DNA from: Absidia repens
Lineage: Eukaryota; Mucoromycota; Mucoromycetes; Mucorales; Cunninghamellaceae
Assembly (NCBI GenBank): GCA_002105175.1
Contig: MCGE01000011.1
Location: 310,001 to 374,000, forward strand
Direction: 5' to 3'
DNA length: 64,000 bases
Shown: positions 46,906 through 60,200 of the stretch, one piece after another
How the letters are laid out: each line of letters starts with the position of its first letter
How positions within the stretch are numbered: position 1 is the first letter of the stretch
The notes under the pieces: model-generated
The model's database searches: none
The model's input: the letters and a program-made list of their open reading frames with translations, nothing else
What the model was told of the DNA's origin: nothing
Program-made: the position numbers and the translations under genes

Positions 46906-47803
46906 CAAGGTAAAAATACAATCCATGTGAGGTACTATTCGTACGAAATGCATAAATATTGAAAGATTATTATGTATATCAATGCGAAATATGGATTCAA
47001 TCCTTTGATACAGGGCATATACACGTAATTGTCTCCGTGAAATGGTTCGTTCTGCATTTTATTGTGGAAGCTTTTTGAAGAAAAGTTCAGCTGGGCAAAT
47101 ATTTTCCTTGAAAAATTTCACGCAGAAGGAATTGCAATCTCAATAATATGTGAATAGCGATGTATTGACTTTATCAGGCATACAACTGTACAGCTCTCCC
47201 TTATCATACCAACATAGAAATCCTCTGCCACGACAATATCGTTTAACTATACATTTATTTTGTTCACTCCAGTTACACCATTATACATCCTTGTCATACC
47301 AGCTCTTTGATCCCCACTTGGTAACACTATTTCTTCGACCTCCTCGCCCGAACCCGCTACACACCAATCCTCCCATCATTTCCATTCCCTGATCTCACGC
47401 CATTAATGAAGTAGAAGCAAATTCTATAGTATACAAAATATTTATTTTCGAGAAGTGATTCAATATAATAAAGACATACTAGAAACTACAATAAATATAC
47501 ACTAATGACTACAAAGACAAATTAACCCATAAAGAAGCTGCCAACAATAAACAGACATTCCACACCAAAATCCCTTTTGTCTATTAGACAGAGTATCTAT
47601 AAAAAAAAAAGCGAAGTCAGTAGATAAACAATCCACCTCGATCCCCACATTGATTTTACCTGTTGTTGGATTTTTTGAAACCGAAGTCGGATTTCCAAAA
47701 AAACAGATGTTGATCAACTTGTCGTCAAATCAGTTGTACCACCTACCACCCACTACATACTACATACTATACAGAAAGCATGCACCACTCGGAATATTCA
47801 AAA

Positions 47804-48233
47804 GACAGTATTGATCCTTGAGCCACACTCCAGTGAGTTGATTGTTGTCAAGAAGAAACTCAAAGGATGCTATTGTCCTCGGTAAGGGAAACCAAACAAG
47901 CTACAAGGAATCGAGCTGACCACACTGCATACACCACAATAAATCCCAAAGGTATATGCATGCTCTTGTCCAACTGTCTTCATAAATCCAGTTACAAGTC
48001 AGTTCTTTTGATCCGGGGGCACATACCATCTCGACAGTATTGATCCTTGAGCCACACTCCAGTGAGTTGATTGTTGTCAAGAAGAACTCAAAGGATGCTA
48101 TTGTCCTCGGTATGGGAAACCAAACAAGCTACAAGGAATCAAGCTGACCACACTGCATACACCACAATAAATCCCAAAGGTATATGCATGCTATTGTCCA
48201 ACTGTCTTCATAAATCCAGTTACAAGTCAGTTT
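47804..48233 (+). repeat. Direct duplication, about 201 bp twice, 229-bp period
   Basis: Copy one spans 47,804-48,005 and copy two 48,033-48,233. They are nearly identical with few differences (an A-run of three versus two, AAGGGAAA versus ATGGGAAA, TCGAGC versus TCAAGC, CTCTTG versus CTATTG). A 27-bp segment separates them. The second copy ends 55 bp before the ATG at 48,288. Confidence 0.95.
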
Positions 48234-48287
48234 GAGATGGTTTGAAAAAAACAAAAAAAAATTAAAAAACGGCGGTCTTTAAAATAA

Positions 48288-48762
48288 ATGGTGATCAAAA
48301 AATATTTCGGAATAACCATCGCGCACGTGTTTTTTTTCTCCGATCATTACAAACCAATGACCGAAGACGACTACATCTATTCTTACAATGGTGACAATAT
48401 GTTTCTTGCATATTTTAGCCAAAATCGATTAAAGGATTGGGATTATGGAAGTTTTGCACGTCAATTCTCTAGCTTAAAAAACACTCGAAGCTCCTATGAC
48501 CAATGCCTCGAAAATATACGAAGCGACAAGTCTATTCCCCGGTATGTCAAGAAATGGATCTCCAGAATCAAGATAAATTTATCACAAAAAAAAGAGAAAG
48601 AAAGAAATTGTTTGGTACTAAAAAATGAAATTTCTTCTTTTCTTTGATAGACTCCGGCCGAAAGCACAACAACAGCACAACGCACGGTGACATACAATAT
48701 CGGTCATGGATTTTCTTTCTTCAACAGCAGCACCAATTTAACAATAAATCAAGAGAAGCCTG

Positions 48763-48805
<43 letters not shown>

Positions 48806-49083
48806 TGCATCCTCATCCTCATCATCACAAGAACCAGTAAATACCATGAAAAGACCTCACGATGCAGAAGAAGATCATGATGGCAGGTGATGACACTATA
48901 TATACAAATAGCATTCCTGAAGTACTCATTTTTATTTTATTTGTTTATTCTCAAACTAGGATGGAACTATCAACCTCTGCAATCACAGTCGAATATCCAA
49001 TGATCAAGGACGACTTTATGTGGAAGGGATTGATATTGTTACGTTGCGTAGTGGTATATGAACCAATCCCTCCATTTTCCTGA
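48288..49083 (+). CDS. Uncertain gene: hypothetical Gln-rich protein, model incomplete
   Basis: One open frame runs 48,288-48,647 (alternative start 48,353), giving DDYIYSYNGDNMFLAYFSQN, WDYGSFARQFSSLKN and IPRYVKKWISRIK. A second frame from 48,651 includes YNIGHGFSFFNSSTNLTIN, a run of about 16 Gln (CAA codons) and MKRPHDAEEDHDGR. It then splices cleanly (48,886 to 48,960) to a 41-codon end at 49,083. The join between the two parts is unclear. A good GTATGT donor at 48,542 gives the wrong phase, while an in-phase GTACTA at 48,615 would make a 36-nt intron, too short. So the gene may be broken, or two genes may be involved. I do not recognise a family. It may be the upstream part of the PD-(D/E)XK-like gene that follows. 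Confidence 0.4.
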
Positions 49084-49422
49084 ACGGACCTTGTCTCTTT
49101 ATTTTCTTTAGTTTATCTTTATATTCAGTATATACATTTATATTTATTATCGTCACTTAGTTTTTATCCTTTTATTCTTTATATTCTTTTATTTATTTAT
49201 TTATCTTAGTCGATGTTTATCGTTTTATTTATTTTATTTTTATTATTAACTCTGTCAACCGCAAGACTGCCTCCCCTTTATACTACAATTATTCAAAACA
49301 GTACGAACACGAACAGAATCGTTGATTGAATACATTGTAAAGAATTAAGAAGACGCAAGAAGAAAGATCAAGACAAGAAGAACGAATAATCAAGCTTAAA
49401 TACCATACGTCTCAATATCTCA

Positions 49423-50847
49423 ATGGAAATGTACAAGTTTCAGCGGCTCGTTTTGGAATCTATCGCCACCACCAATCTACAATTGGAAGCACACATTCAA
49501 CATATTCTGTAGGTAGAAAAAAAAATGAACTGATCATGTTTAAAGTAGGATGCGGTATTGACACTTTTTTTTTTGTTATAGGTCTTTATCATCCATCCTA
49601 CTTGTTCGCCCTGGAAAAATGCACAAGGATCTTCAAGAATCTTTTGGTGGTTATACGATTAATATGTTGGAACAATATCTAGATAATCATTATGATATCC
49701 ACGAAGACTACGAATTCTCAATGACGTTGTGTAATAAGGTGGCAAGAATCATGAAGGCAAGATGTAGAAGGTTGGTAACGTTATTCTGCATCATTCTCAC
49801 ACTCACAGTTTTTTTATGCCATTGGAACTAGGATGCAGTATCTGGAAAGCTTGACCGCGATGATGCTGCCATGGGATTGTTAGGTTTGAAGTCTGAAGCA
49901 AACAACCAAGAATTCAGGATCATCAAATCAATGAAATTCATGTAAGTGATTGCTAAATTTGATTGAAAAAAAAAAAAAAAAACAGATTGATGTACTAACA
50001 ACTTGTTTTATTACATTTATTTTGTGTCTAGGATTGAACTATTGCCGCAACATCGACCAAGTGAAGAACCGAATGAAATGACACTATGCTCCCGATATTT
50101 GAATGCATTCCTCCTCCCTTTGTTTGACGATCCTAAAAACGGTACCCTTTTCCAGTGGTAAGTGATAGTTTGATGTCTTTGCATGAAAAAAAAATTCTTA
50201 TTTACTAATATTTATATATGTATGTATTTGCTAGGGACGACTCAATCAACCCAGAAGTAGGCGCGACATCAGCAACAATCAGTCGACGTCGGCCCGACAA
50301 CATCATCACTGTCATGAATGGTGAAGCTTTTGATTATAGTCGTGGTTACGGTGAAGTGAAGTGCCATACTCAAGCAAAAAACAAAGCAAGTATTGCAAAG
50401 GATCTGGTGCAGCTAGGTGTGTTTGCCAAGAACTGCATTGATGTCCACAATATGAAGGCTGTCTTGACGTTCCAAGCGATCGGTAAGTGCTTTTTTTAGA
50501 AGGATGAAATTCAACTGCTGATTATTGTTATTTTTTATATATTCATAGGACGAAAAGTAACATTTTTTATTACGAAATTGATGGGTGATGGTGTTTATAC
50601 TATGTACGAAATTGGGGAATTCAATACTCCTGGATCTCTGCAAGAAACGTTGCAATTACTTGGGTATTTTGACAACTTACACTTACTTCTTCATGCTTAT
50701 GACAAACACTGTGTGCGACTGGATACCGAAGATGCACAAAAGCTCAAGGAAATGAAACGGGCAACCTTGCCGACTCCTGACCGCGATGCTATTACCAAGA
50801 CAACGACAAACAACAAACGAAGATCGATTTCCAAGCACCCTGCATGA
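49423..50847 (+). CDS. PD-(D/E)XK-like protein of an uncharacterised Mucorales-expanded family
   Basis: Six exons (49423-49508, 49582-49774, 49832-49941, 50032-50157, 50235-50482, 50549-50847) total 1062 nt, 353 residues, in phase throughout. The centre reads TLCSRYLNAFLLPLFDDPKN, then RRRPDNIITVM with Pro192-Asp193 and GYGEVKCHTQAKNKA with Glu212-x-Lys214. A PD...ExK arrangement followed by a helix (SIAKDLVQLGVFAKNCIDV) and a strand with QAIGRKVTFFITKLM is the layout of the PD-(D/E)XK nuclease fold. From memory, proteins with this pattern are numerous and unnamed in Mucorales genomes. Catalysis is not shown. The donor of exon 2 could instead be a GC site at 49,756, also in phase. The C-terminus is basic (NNKRRSISKHPA). 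Confidence 0.8.
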
Positions 50848-51827
50848 ATAAATATATAGTTAGTAGTTTAGTTATCTGTCGATTCCATTGTATATGATTT
50901 TTTTAGTTTACTTGATGATTTGTCAATAAATCCTTATGTCTTTATATCTTGTTATATTGTTTGCTCTGGTGAGAAATATGAAAGGGTGTATTACGACGAT
51001 TGGGCAACTTTTTTGTATTGCTATTTTGGAAAAAATGCAACATACTGACGGGAACGGGCGGATTATGGTGATATTATGATGACGAGGTTTATAATTATAT
51101 ATTCAGCCTTGTGTGCCGATTTTTATTTTTCATTTTCCTTCCTTGTTTGACAAGATACTTTTGGTTTGGACTGGTGACTCGTTGGTTGGTATGGTGTCTT
51201 TTAGAAATAGCTTTATCGAAGTGATAGTTCATTAGTATACAGAATACCTTTTTTTTTGAAATAAAGTATTACTGTCTATATTCCATGCGTGTCTTCTTTT
51301 TACCTTAGGGTATGTCTAAAATAGAATTAAATACAGTATATTGATGAGATAGATGATATTTATTTTAGGTTGTAAATGCCTAAATTGGAAGGAGCATGGC
51401 TATTTCTAATATGATATCACTTGGCCATAACTGTACTGTATAATATATACTGCCAACATAAAAATGCCAACACTGCGAACATGCACACCATGCATATATC
51501 AGCTACAACACATCAACATTCAAAAAAAAAAAAAAAAAAAAAAAGTCAAGGGATTTTTTGGAGGTCTTTTTATTATTAATATATATTCAAAAAGTGATTA
51601 ATACGAATACAAACTATGTGGAAGGGGAAGTAAGAATAGAGACACAAGAGAGAGAGAGAGAGAGAGAGAAAAAAAAATACAATATACTAAAGTAATGGGA
51701 AGAGATATACATATACATAAATAAAAAGAAAATTATAAACAAAAAGATAAAGAACAAAAAAAAAAAAAAAGGTAAAAGGTGAAGAAGAAAAAAAAAAAAA
51801 ACAAAAACAAATGGAAATGATATACAA
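50848..51827. other. Convergent intergenic region
   Basis: No gene is seen. It contains AATAAA signals near 50,925 and 51,260, a poly-A tract near 51,521-51,543 and a GA dinucleotide tract at about 51,649-51,669. Confidence 0.5.
51649..51669 (+). repeat. GA dinucleotide microsatellite
   Basis: About ten GA units lie in the 3' flank of the PH-domain gene. Confidence 0.9.
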
Positions 51828-53557
51828 CTAAGATGAGAGGGAGTATGGGAGCGAATGAGACATCATAGCAGGGTCAATAGGATCCATCTGCATTTCGGAG
51901 ACAGCAGGCAAACTTGATGCGACAGCGGTGGTGGCGGCAGCGGTTGAGCTATGGCTTGGGTAGATAGCAGACGATGGACGAGGATGTTGGTTGGCGGAGG
52001 AAGAGGAAGTGGGATTGGATCGTGGGAGGGAGGATGACAACGAAGACGTGGGTGTTGGTGGTGGAGGCGGCAATGATGTAGGAGGTGGCATGAGCGGAGG
52101 TAGCGTCTTTTCCCAATGTGGTATTTGTGCTAATGATTGTCTTTTTGATGATGAGGATGGCGGTGAATTCGAAAAGGAGATGACGGGTGTGCTGCTACGT
52201 TTTGATCTGGGAGGTGGTGCCTCCCCGAAAGGTGGTTGCTGTAAATGGTAGTTCCGTGATAATAGGTGATGATGATGAAGTGGTTGTTGTTTATAGAGAA
52301 TATTTTGCGGTTGAAGACTTTGTCGATGATGGTGATGATGGTGATGGTGTTGATGGTGGATGTGTTGTTGTTGTTGTGGGTCTGTCGTTGATGACTTTTT
52401 TGTGGAGGATGTCAGGAGTCTAGCATCATCAGTCAATGTGAGAGAAGAGAGAAGCGACGTCGTCAATGCACCACTATAACCTAATTTCAAGCAAGCCACC
52501 ACCTTTTTCATCGCTTCCAGCCAATGTTTCATTTGAGTAATAGATTCGCATCGCAGGTACCATTTGCAAAGGGGTTTCCGTATTTCAATCACACAGCCTT
52601 TCTTGAAGTCCTCCGTTACAAATATCAACGTGTCGTCGGTCAGTAAAAAGTGCTCTCTTGCAGGTGTCGTGGGTTTTTTGGATTTGAATACGTAAACAAT
52701 CCGATCAGTCAGCACAATATAGCGGCGCTTCCAGGAACGGGCAAAGGCAAATGTTGGGGATTCGTATTTGGATATCCAATTTTCACACAGAGCAGCGTCC
52801 TGAGCCATTTTCACAGACATACACCACGGATCCTGAGCATTTGAGTCGGTAGTGTTGGTTGAGCTGGTTGAAGATGGCGTCTTGTTATCATAAAAGGTAT
52901 GAGCTGACGCCATGGGTTGCGTTGCAAGAGCGATAGAAGGCATGTTGACAAATGAATCCGATAGAGCCTTTATCCGTCGTGAAGTACCAGATGCTATTGT
53001 TGATGTTGTTTTAGTAGAAGAAGAGGGCGGATAAAACCGACTTAGTTCCTGTTGTCGAAAGGTTTCAGCACTTGTCGCACCAGATAAAAGAAACCGAGAA
53101 GAAGGTTGTAATGAAGAGAAGGAGCCTGCTGTTGGAGAAGTAGCTAATTAAAAAATAACAAAAAAACACACACAAAAGGAGGTTAGAAAAATTCAACATC
53201 CATTTTTTGCCCCGACCACACACAAGTCCAATCATCGTTTCCAAAAATAAACATCTACTTACGACGTGAAAGCACGTGTTCTAAGGAACCAAAAGACTCT
53301 GCTGACCAACGCCGTGTTTGAAGATCTTGGTCTACGTCGCTGCTTCCGAAGCTATCCCGTCGAGTTGAGCCGCTTGCTGTAGTAGAAGAGTATTGAGATA
53401 CAATAGAATGTCGTATAGCTGGTCGGTCGGCTGAATTTTCAGTTTTAGCGATAGTACGAGCTTTTGTTGTTGTTGGTGTTGTTGTTGTTACTATGGGCGT
53501 TGTTTGCGCTGATGCAGTTGTTGGTGATGACGAAGGCGGTGGTATAGACAATAGCAT
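51828..53557 (-). CDS. PH-domain protein with disordered flanks
   Basis: Two exons, 53557-53263 and 53143-51828, total 1611 nt, 536 residues. A pleckstrin homology domain spans about 220-315: CENWISKYE at its start, SWKRRYIVLTDRIVYVFKSK, FVTEDFKKGCVIEIRK, and the closing helix MKHWLEAMKKVV with the conserved Trp. PH domains usually bind phosphoinositides; the basic WKRR strand fits that. The first 165 residues are Ser/Thr-rich. The last 220 hold His runs and Pro-rich stretches (PPPPPTPTSS) that could bind SH3 domains. The start is uncertain: the ATG at 53557 is preceded by a possible acceptor (TGTATAG), so a further upstream exon may exist. An earlier frame start at 53,758 would add a stretch of Phe/Leu that looks like an artefact of T-rich sequence. 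Confidence 0.82.
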
Positions 53558-54084
53558 GGGATCTATACAGGATTCGTTACAATGAAAGTATACATTAAGC
53601 ATACAAAATGATAATAATTGTGATAATAATAAAAATTTGAAATCAAGAAAGCGTAAAAGAAAAAGAAAAAAAAAAAGGAAAAAGAAAAAAGATAAGAAAG
53701 GAAACGAGAAAAATAAGGAATGTAAGATGGAAAAATATAGTTGAATTTTTCCCGCCAATCACGAGACTCCGATATTTTTGTTTTACGGCATAAAAAAAAA
53801 ATACAAGGCTATGTTATGTATTCCCAACGATCTCCCAGCTTAGCCATTTTTTCTATATTTTTATTTAATGGTCCGAATCATCCGAAAATCATGCTTTTAT
53901 TTGGTCAGTACCTTAATAATAGTAAAATTCCTATTACAAGATTTTTCCCCCTAGTCATTTTAAGAAAGAAAAATTAGGTGTAGAAACTAAATTTTTTCAG
54001 GTACCAATTTTAAGCGGCGTCTACATCTTTTCTTTTTCAATGAAGTCATACATATGATAACTCATACTTCGACATAAGCCCAAC

Positions 54085-54115
<31 letters not shown>

Positions 54116-54252
54116 AGCAGAAGCGTGTAAGAGTCTAGAATGAATATGATTTATTTGTATGGTAAAAGGAAAAAAAAATGAAAGAGAGAGAGAGAGAGAG
54201 ACAGATAAGGATAGAAGAGAAAGAAAAGGGAGAAAGGGGGTAGGTAGGTAAT
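53558..54252. other. Intergenic, possible upstream exon of PH gene
   Basis: It is very A/T-rich with a purine-rich stretch at 53,644-53,710, a poly-A of 27 near 54,084-54,110 and a GA tract near 54,185-54,201. No exon can be supported, although the PH gene may start further upstream here. Confidence 0.4.
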
Positions 54253-57200
54253 CTAACTAAAGAATTTATCCAAGCTTTCACCCAAATGAGTTTCTATTTG
54301 AGCATTGACTTGTTGCACCAGTTTTTCAACCCGAACATCGTCATCTGAAAAGAGAAAGTAAAAAAAATTAGTCAATCATTTGTTATCTTCAAATTCCCCA
54401 ACATTTTATTTATTTTTATTTTTATCTTACCTTCCATGAGTTCAGCAAGGAATGAAATACTTTCAGCCAAAAACAAGAGCCATTCATCACCAAGACGACT
54501 GTAAAATTCTTCAATGACTCGGAGAGCAGCCAATCGAATTTCAGGATCGTCTTCCCGTGTCTTCATCAATACCTTATGATTCAGCGGTTTCCATAAAGTA
54601 TCGTTTGATACAGTGACGGCCATTTGTCCAACACAAGGCACCAAATAGGTGGTCATACGAGTCAAGTAGTTATCCGCGTCACCTGCTTCAGTGATCATGA
54701 GTTGTTCTAGAACTGGGTTCACAATCTTGTCAAATCGATCAGCATTCCACAAATTGTCATTGTCGTATAAGAAGGACTTGCGAAGAGTCGTGAAGAGATA
54801 ATTCCAAAGTGTGTCAGGTACCATGGTGCCATCCTGGAACGCATCTAATTTGGAAACCATATCATCAATAACATAACCAATGTAAGGTGTGAAGATAGAC
54901 TTGAGCTTTTCCAACAAGGCATCCAACAACTTGTAGAAGAAGAGAGCACGACTTCCATCCACCTTTTCGACAGTAGCCCAATCAACAACCTTGAGGAAGA
55001 GAGGTTTAAATAATGTTTCGTTCAACTTCATAACAAGATCCAAGAATGAGTTGATAATCGACGCTTCCAATTCATCAAGCTCAGCAGGCTCCATGTCTTT
55101 GCTTGATCGTCGCATATCGAAGGCCTCCAAGAAGAATTTGAAGATTTGCTTGTAGTGGGTAGTGATCACATCACGAGACATTGATCGAATAGCTTGCGCA
55201 ACAAGGGAATAAAGAGCCAAGGTTGACTACAGAAATAGAAAATTACATTTTAGTTCTCATATGCATTTGATAAAACCCTATTTATTTCTTACCTTCGTTC
55301 CATTTGCCACGGCTTTTTCATAAAACCCGAACACAGGACCCAAAAGAACACGAGGGGGAACATTGCTGGCCATTTCGGAAAAGACATTCTGCACCTTGGT
55401 GTGAATGATAGCGCGCTGATCGACCGTAGCATCATATTCGTAAATCGAGTTGTGCAACAATCCATCAAGTAGCTTTGGAAGGTAAGGGGACAAGAAGTGA
55501 GGAAGCACCGTAACGATTGTTTCTAAGGTAGAGATCACACTCAATTGAAGTAATGTGTTGGGATTCTTCGCGTTCACGGTAGACGATAACCTTGTAAGAA
55601 GGACAGGCATAAATTTGGGAAGATGGGGCACAGCACGTGGACCGACTTGTTGACTAGATATTATATATATAAAAAAACAAAGAGAGAGTAAGTTACATTG
55701 ATTATAATAGTGGTATATTCACTATACACCCCAGTTTTATATATATATATTTATCTTCTTCGGTTACTTACCAGATCACCGACAGACACACGAGACTTGA
55801 TACTTGGAGTTGTATGTCAGCACCTTGCAAACATTCAGAACCGATGACGATTGGAATAGCATCGACAAAGGCAGAAGCATGAATGTGACCGAGAAGATTG
55901 GCAAGAGTACCAATACAGAGAAGTGCTGCTTGTTTGTTGATCGCAGTGTCTTCGTCGTTCGCGGTTTTACTTTCGTCTTGAATGGCAGTCGTGAATGTTT
56001 GAACCATACCAACCAGGGCCAGTTCCACGTCTTCGGGAGCATAACGGAAGCTTGTCATCTTATCATTGAAGATAGCCATAGCCTTGCGACGAATAGGGAC
56101 TTGAGGATGCTTCACAAGGTGGGTCACCACTTCGATGAAGGAAGGAAGAGGCAATAAGGCATTCAGCTTGTTCAAGACATCATATACCACCTTAAGGATA
56201 GCACGCCAGAACTTGGTCACCGTAGGGTGAGCACCTTCAGATACTGAGTATTGGTCGCGGAATTCAGTAAAGTAAGTAACCACCTTGAGAACAAGTTCAA
56301 CAGATTCCAAAAAGTAGGGTTGCATTTGGTCATCCACAATATCTAAAGATTGAGAAAGCACCATCACCTTGTTCAAAAAGCTCTTGGATCCGAGAATTTG
56401 GTCGATAAGGTTGATCGTAACAAGCTTATATTGACGGAGTTGTTTTGCTGAATGTTCGTTGACGTTGAATAAAGTGTCCACTTCCATGGCGGTATCATCA
56501 CTATCCTTTTCATTAGGCAATTGGAGTATACCATTCAACAAGGCCAGGATTGATTTCATCTGAGTTTGAGGACTGAATTGTTGGCTAACCAGAAGACTGA
56601 ATTCCATCAAAGAGTCGGCTTCCACACGAGAGCCCTTGGCAAGTTTTTCAGTAAACTTCTCCAATAACAAGGATACCACAGTAGCCAGAAATTCATCTTG
56701 ACCGAGGGTTTGGATGAGCACTGAGAACAATCTTAAGCGTCTGTGCTTGGGAATGTGGAAGAGCGCATCGACAAATACCTTGATAATGGGTTTCACTTGA
56801 ATAGCCAGTGCCACAGCATTGTTTTCACTTGCAAGACGTCGAGAAGCCACAAGGGGAGGAATCACCTTTTCAAGAGTTTGCTGAATCACTTGGAAGCTGT
56901 AGTTGTCATCTTGGCGAAGTACATTGGCACCCATAAAGGTAAACACTGGCATAATATTATGCAAAACACAGTCGGGATACATGGATGCAATGGTAGCCAT
57001 CAATAAAAGAGCTTGGTTGTGAGTCTGAGGGTTTCCAGTAATACGAATGCATTGTACAACAACATCCACCCGCAATGTTGATTCGTCCACAGTCTCTTGT
57101 TCATCTTCAGCGTATTGGATGATGCGGGTCAAAGCTGACATGATAAGTTGATTGATGTATTCGAGAGACACAGGTGAGTTTCGCAAATCCGCATTCACCA

Positions 57201-60200
57201 AAGCGGTCAATACTTCAAACAATGGCTTGATGAGAAGAATATCACTGGTCGTTTGCTTTGATTCCACGAGTTCAAGCACAGTCACTAGTTCATATAAGTC
57301 AGTGGTCTTTCCAGGTTCAGGACTGGTGCAAAAAAAAAAAAAAAAGGTAAGTAAGGAGCATCAATGGCAAATCGAATAATTGTTGACTTACGCAGCAGCC
57401 CTAGCACGCTTGCTAGATTTCAATTCCTTTTCAGGAGCAATAAGGGATTTGGCAGTTGACATCAAATAGGTTTCCAGCATAACAGCAGGAATGGGGATGG
57501 CCATCAACACATTCTTGGCCAGACGGACATCGTGCTGTTGTTCATTCGTAGCAATGTTGATGATAAGAGTGAGAATTTGTTCTTGGGCAGTAGCGTCGGC
57601 GCTGGCAAAGAATTCACCAGTGATTTGTCGCAAAGCAATACGCCGAGTGGTGACTTGCCATCCTTCATCGTCTTCACCTTGTAAGGTATCTTGATTCGAC
57701 ATCAAACGGATAAATACTTGAAGCTTCTTGCCGTTCAATTTTTCGCCAGAGCTAGGGGTGAAACAGCGAATAAGAAGAGAGATCAAAGTGGTGTTGATAG
57801 CAGTACGTTTCGTGTTGAGGGTTCCTTCAAGTAAATCAATCAATTTGTCCAGTTTGCGTGCAGAGTCAATATCGTCCAAGAATTCCAGAATGTCGATTTG
57901 GATTTGAGTACCAGGCGCCATGCAAATGTGGTTGAGTAAAAGATCCAAGGCCCGAGCATTGATATCCTTGAATTGCTTGTTCTTTGAGTCGAGACATGCT
58001 TGCAAATAATCTTTGGTCATTTTCTTTGCGTAAGAGACATCTTGCTTAATTTGGAGTTGATGATGCACGATGTGATCCACAAAATGAGCAATTTCAGGAG
58101 CACGACCATTGGCGATATTAACGGAAGGACCATATACCACTGTAGACTTCAAGAGGACAGGCTTTCCAGCTGGTTTGCCATCGTTCTTTTTGGAAGGAGA
58201 TGATCCATTGTAAAATGCAGGTGTCGCAGGAAGGCCAATTGAGTGATAAACCATACGGATAACGCTAAAGCATGAGAGAGTAGCGGAACGAACCAATTGA
58301 TCATCGTCTGTCAAGAATGGCAAAAGAGTAGGAACCAAATGCTGGAAGTCGGTGATTTTATGTTGAGAAGCGTAAGTTCGAATGTATGAAGATGCAATTT
58401 GGAGGGAGCGTGCTCGGATAATAGCATTGATTTCTGTAATAAAAGGAAAAACGAGACGTGAGCCATGGACAATAGATCAATAGTATTATTTTTTTTTTGC
58501 ATTTTTTACCTGAAGTTGTCCATTGTTTCACCAAAAAAGACAGCAATTCATCTTTCAAGTAAGTTGAAATCAAAATTGTCAGCATGTTTTCAAAGCAGCC
58601 AAAAGAGGGACCACCAACAAATAGTCTATACAATCCAGTAAGCAAATCACGGCCGAGCATTTCACTGTCGCTATACCAGTCCATTGATTCAATGGTAGTA
58701 AGTGAGCTTGTAATGGTAAGGAGTACTAGTTGTAAAAGATTTGTTTCCAATTCCATAGTCATATTGTCGACATCGTGACATTGTTCAAGCACCGGTACAG
58801 ATGAGATACTCTTTGGCTGAGTAAATTGTTCGGGAAGGGATGTTGTATACCAGAGGCTTTTGTCGTTGTAAACAGCCATGATAGTGTTGAATGTAGCAGA
58901 TGCGACATGAAGTTGAGAAGCATCGTTTGAGGTGGTTATAGCATTTCCAAGGACAAGTAGGGCCAAAATCCTTTCCAAACGTACAGAGCTCTTTACCATG
59001 TCAAGCCAAAAGTCCAAATCACCGAGTGAATGGGATTGTTGCTGAATAAATTCGTGTGCAGGGTTTGCTTTGCTGACAGACTTGATAAACAAATTCACCA
59101 TATTCCCCAATCTATCTTTTCCAAACTTGACCTTGTGAATCTTTTTCGAAAGCGCCGTGATGTTTTTGGAAGACGCACCTAGCACAAAGGAAGCAAACAT
59201 GCGAGCAACATTGGAGTTTTCAGTTGGATGGCGGGCGATAAATTTCGTCAACAAGAAGTTCATGACCACCACCGATTGTTTGTGAACATAAGCGCCATGG
59301 ACTTGTAAGACATTTTGTAGTCGAGATAGAATGACATCAGAAGACACATGGTCCAAAAGAATTTCCGGCACATCAGTCAAAGTATAGTCAAGCAGTTCGC
59401 CAAGTTCTTCAAGGCAGTTTGACAAAGCAGCTTCGGTAACATCAGTAGACTAATAAAAAAAACAAGTCAGTCATCATAGTTACGTTCTTTTTCTTTTCTT
59501 TTCTAATACACTTACTTGTAATAAAGAATCATCAGCAGTTTTTAAGACATCCACCAGTTTCTTGACACCTAGAAGGCGAATACTTGAGGAAGGGTTGTTC
59601 AAACAGAGATACAATGTGGTATTGGTTTCTTGAACAAGTTGATGACGGGTTCCATGGAAGGCAGAAGATGAGAGATCGTACAAAGCATTGGCAAGATCTT
59701 GGTCCTTTCTTGAAGCCTCTAACTTGGTTTCCAGCACCATATCCAATTCTTCCACATAACGTTGAGAAATCATTGCCAACAAAGGTTTGATGTGTTTGAT
59801 GTAGGCACCGGCTTTTCCCTTGTCGTTCCAGATCGCCAAATAACCATCCATTGCATTTTCACATACCAGTCGAATGTTTTCGCGTGAAAGATAGCCTTGA
59901 GTCATCGCATTTTCCAAAAGTTGAATTTTTTGAGCAGCAATAAGGTGAGGGATCATGAAAGCAATAAATCGATCAGTTGCGAAGTGAGAGGCAATTTCAG
60001 AAAGATGAGTTCCAAAGGTAGCACTATCCATCAACTGGGAGCCGGCATCGTTTGATAAATTAAAATTGGGTTGAGATTGAGCCAAGTGAATGATAGTGAG
60101 TAAACAATGCTTCTGAAGATCTTCGTTGCAGTTTGTGATCATTGTAGTTGTAATGACGGTGATTGCTTCGGTGTTCAACGCAGCCCTGGCAGAGAGTTGA

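Larger units (their letters stand above)
44190..48287. other. Four-kilobase gene-poor block with repeats
   Basis: No exon-consistent gene is seen between the peroxidase and the 48.3-kb gene. It holds a full copy of the dispersed repeat, a 58-nt T-run, a decayed 15-nt tandem repeat and a 229-bp direct duplication, all listed separately. About 47.0-47.45 kb has C-rich pyrimidine stretches but no supported feature. Confidence 0.6.

Noticed and set aside
46700..46930. Frame of 76 codons with five-residue repeats as a gene
   Set aside because: The start and end have no coding character and nothing extends it; kept only as a repeat.
47150..47392. Pro/Leu/Tyr-rich frame in the 47-kb block
   Set aside because: Low-complexity pyrimidine-rich DNA with no homology or splice extension.
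53558..53758. Longer N-terminus for the PH-domain protein
   Set aside because: The extra residues are a Phe/Leu run from T-rich DNA; a spliced upstream exon is more likely than this read-through.
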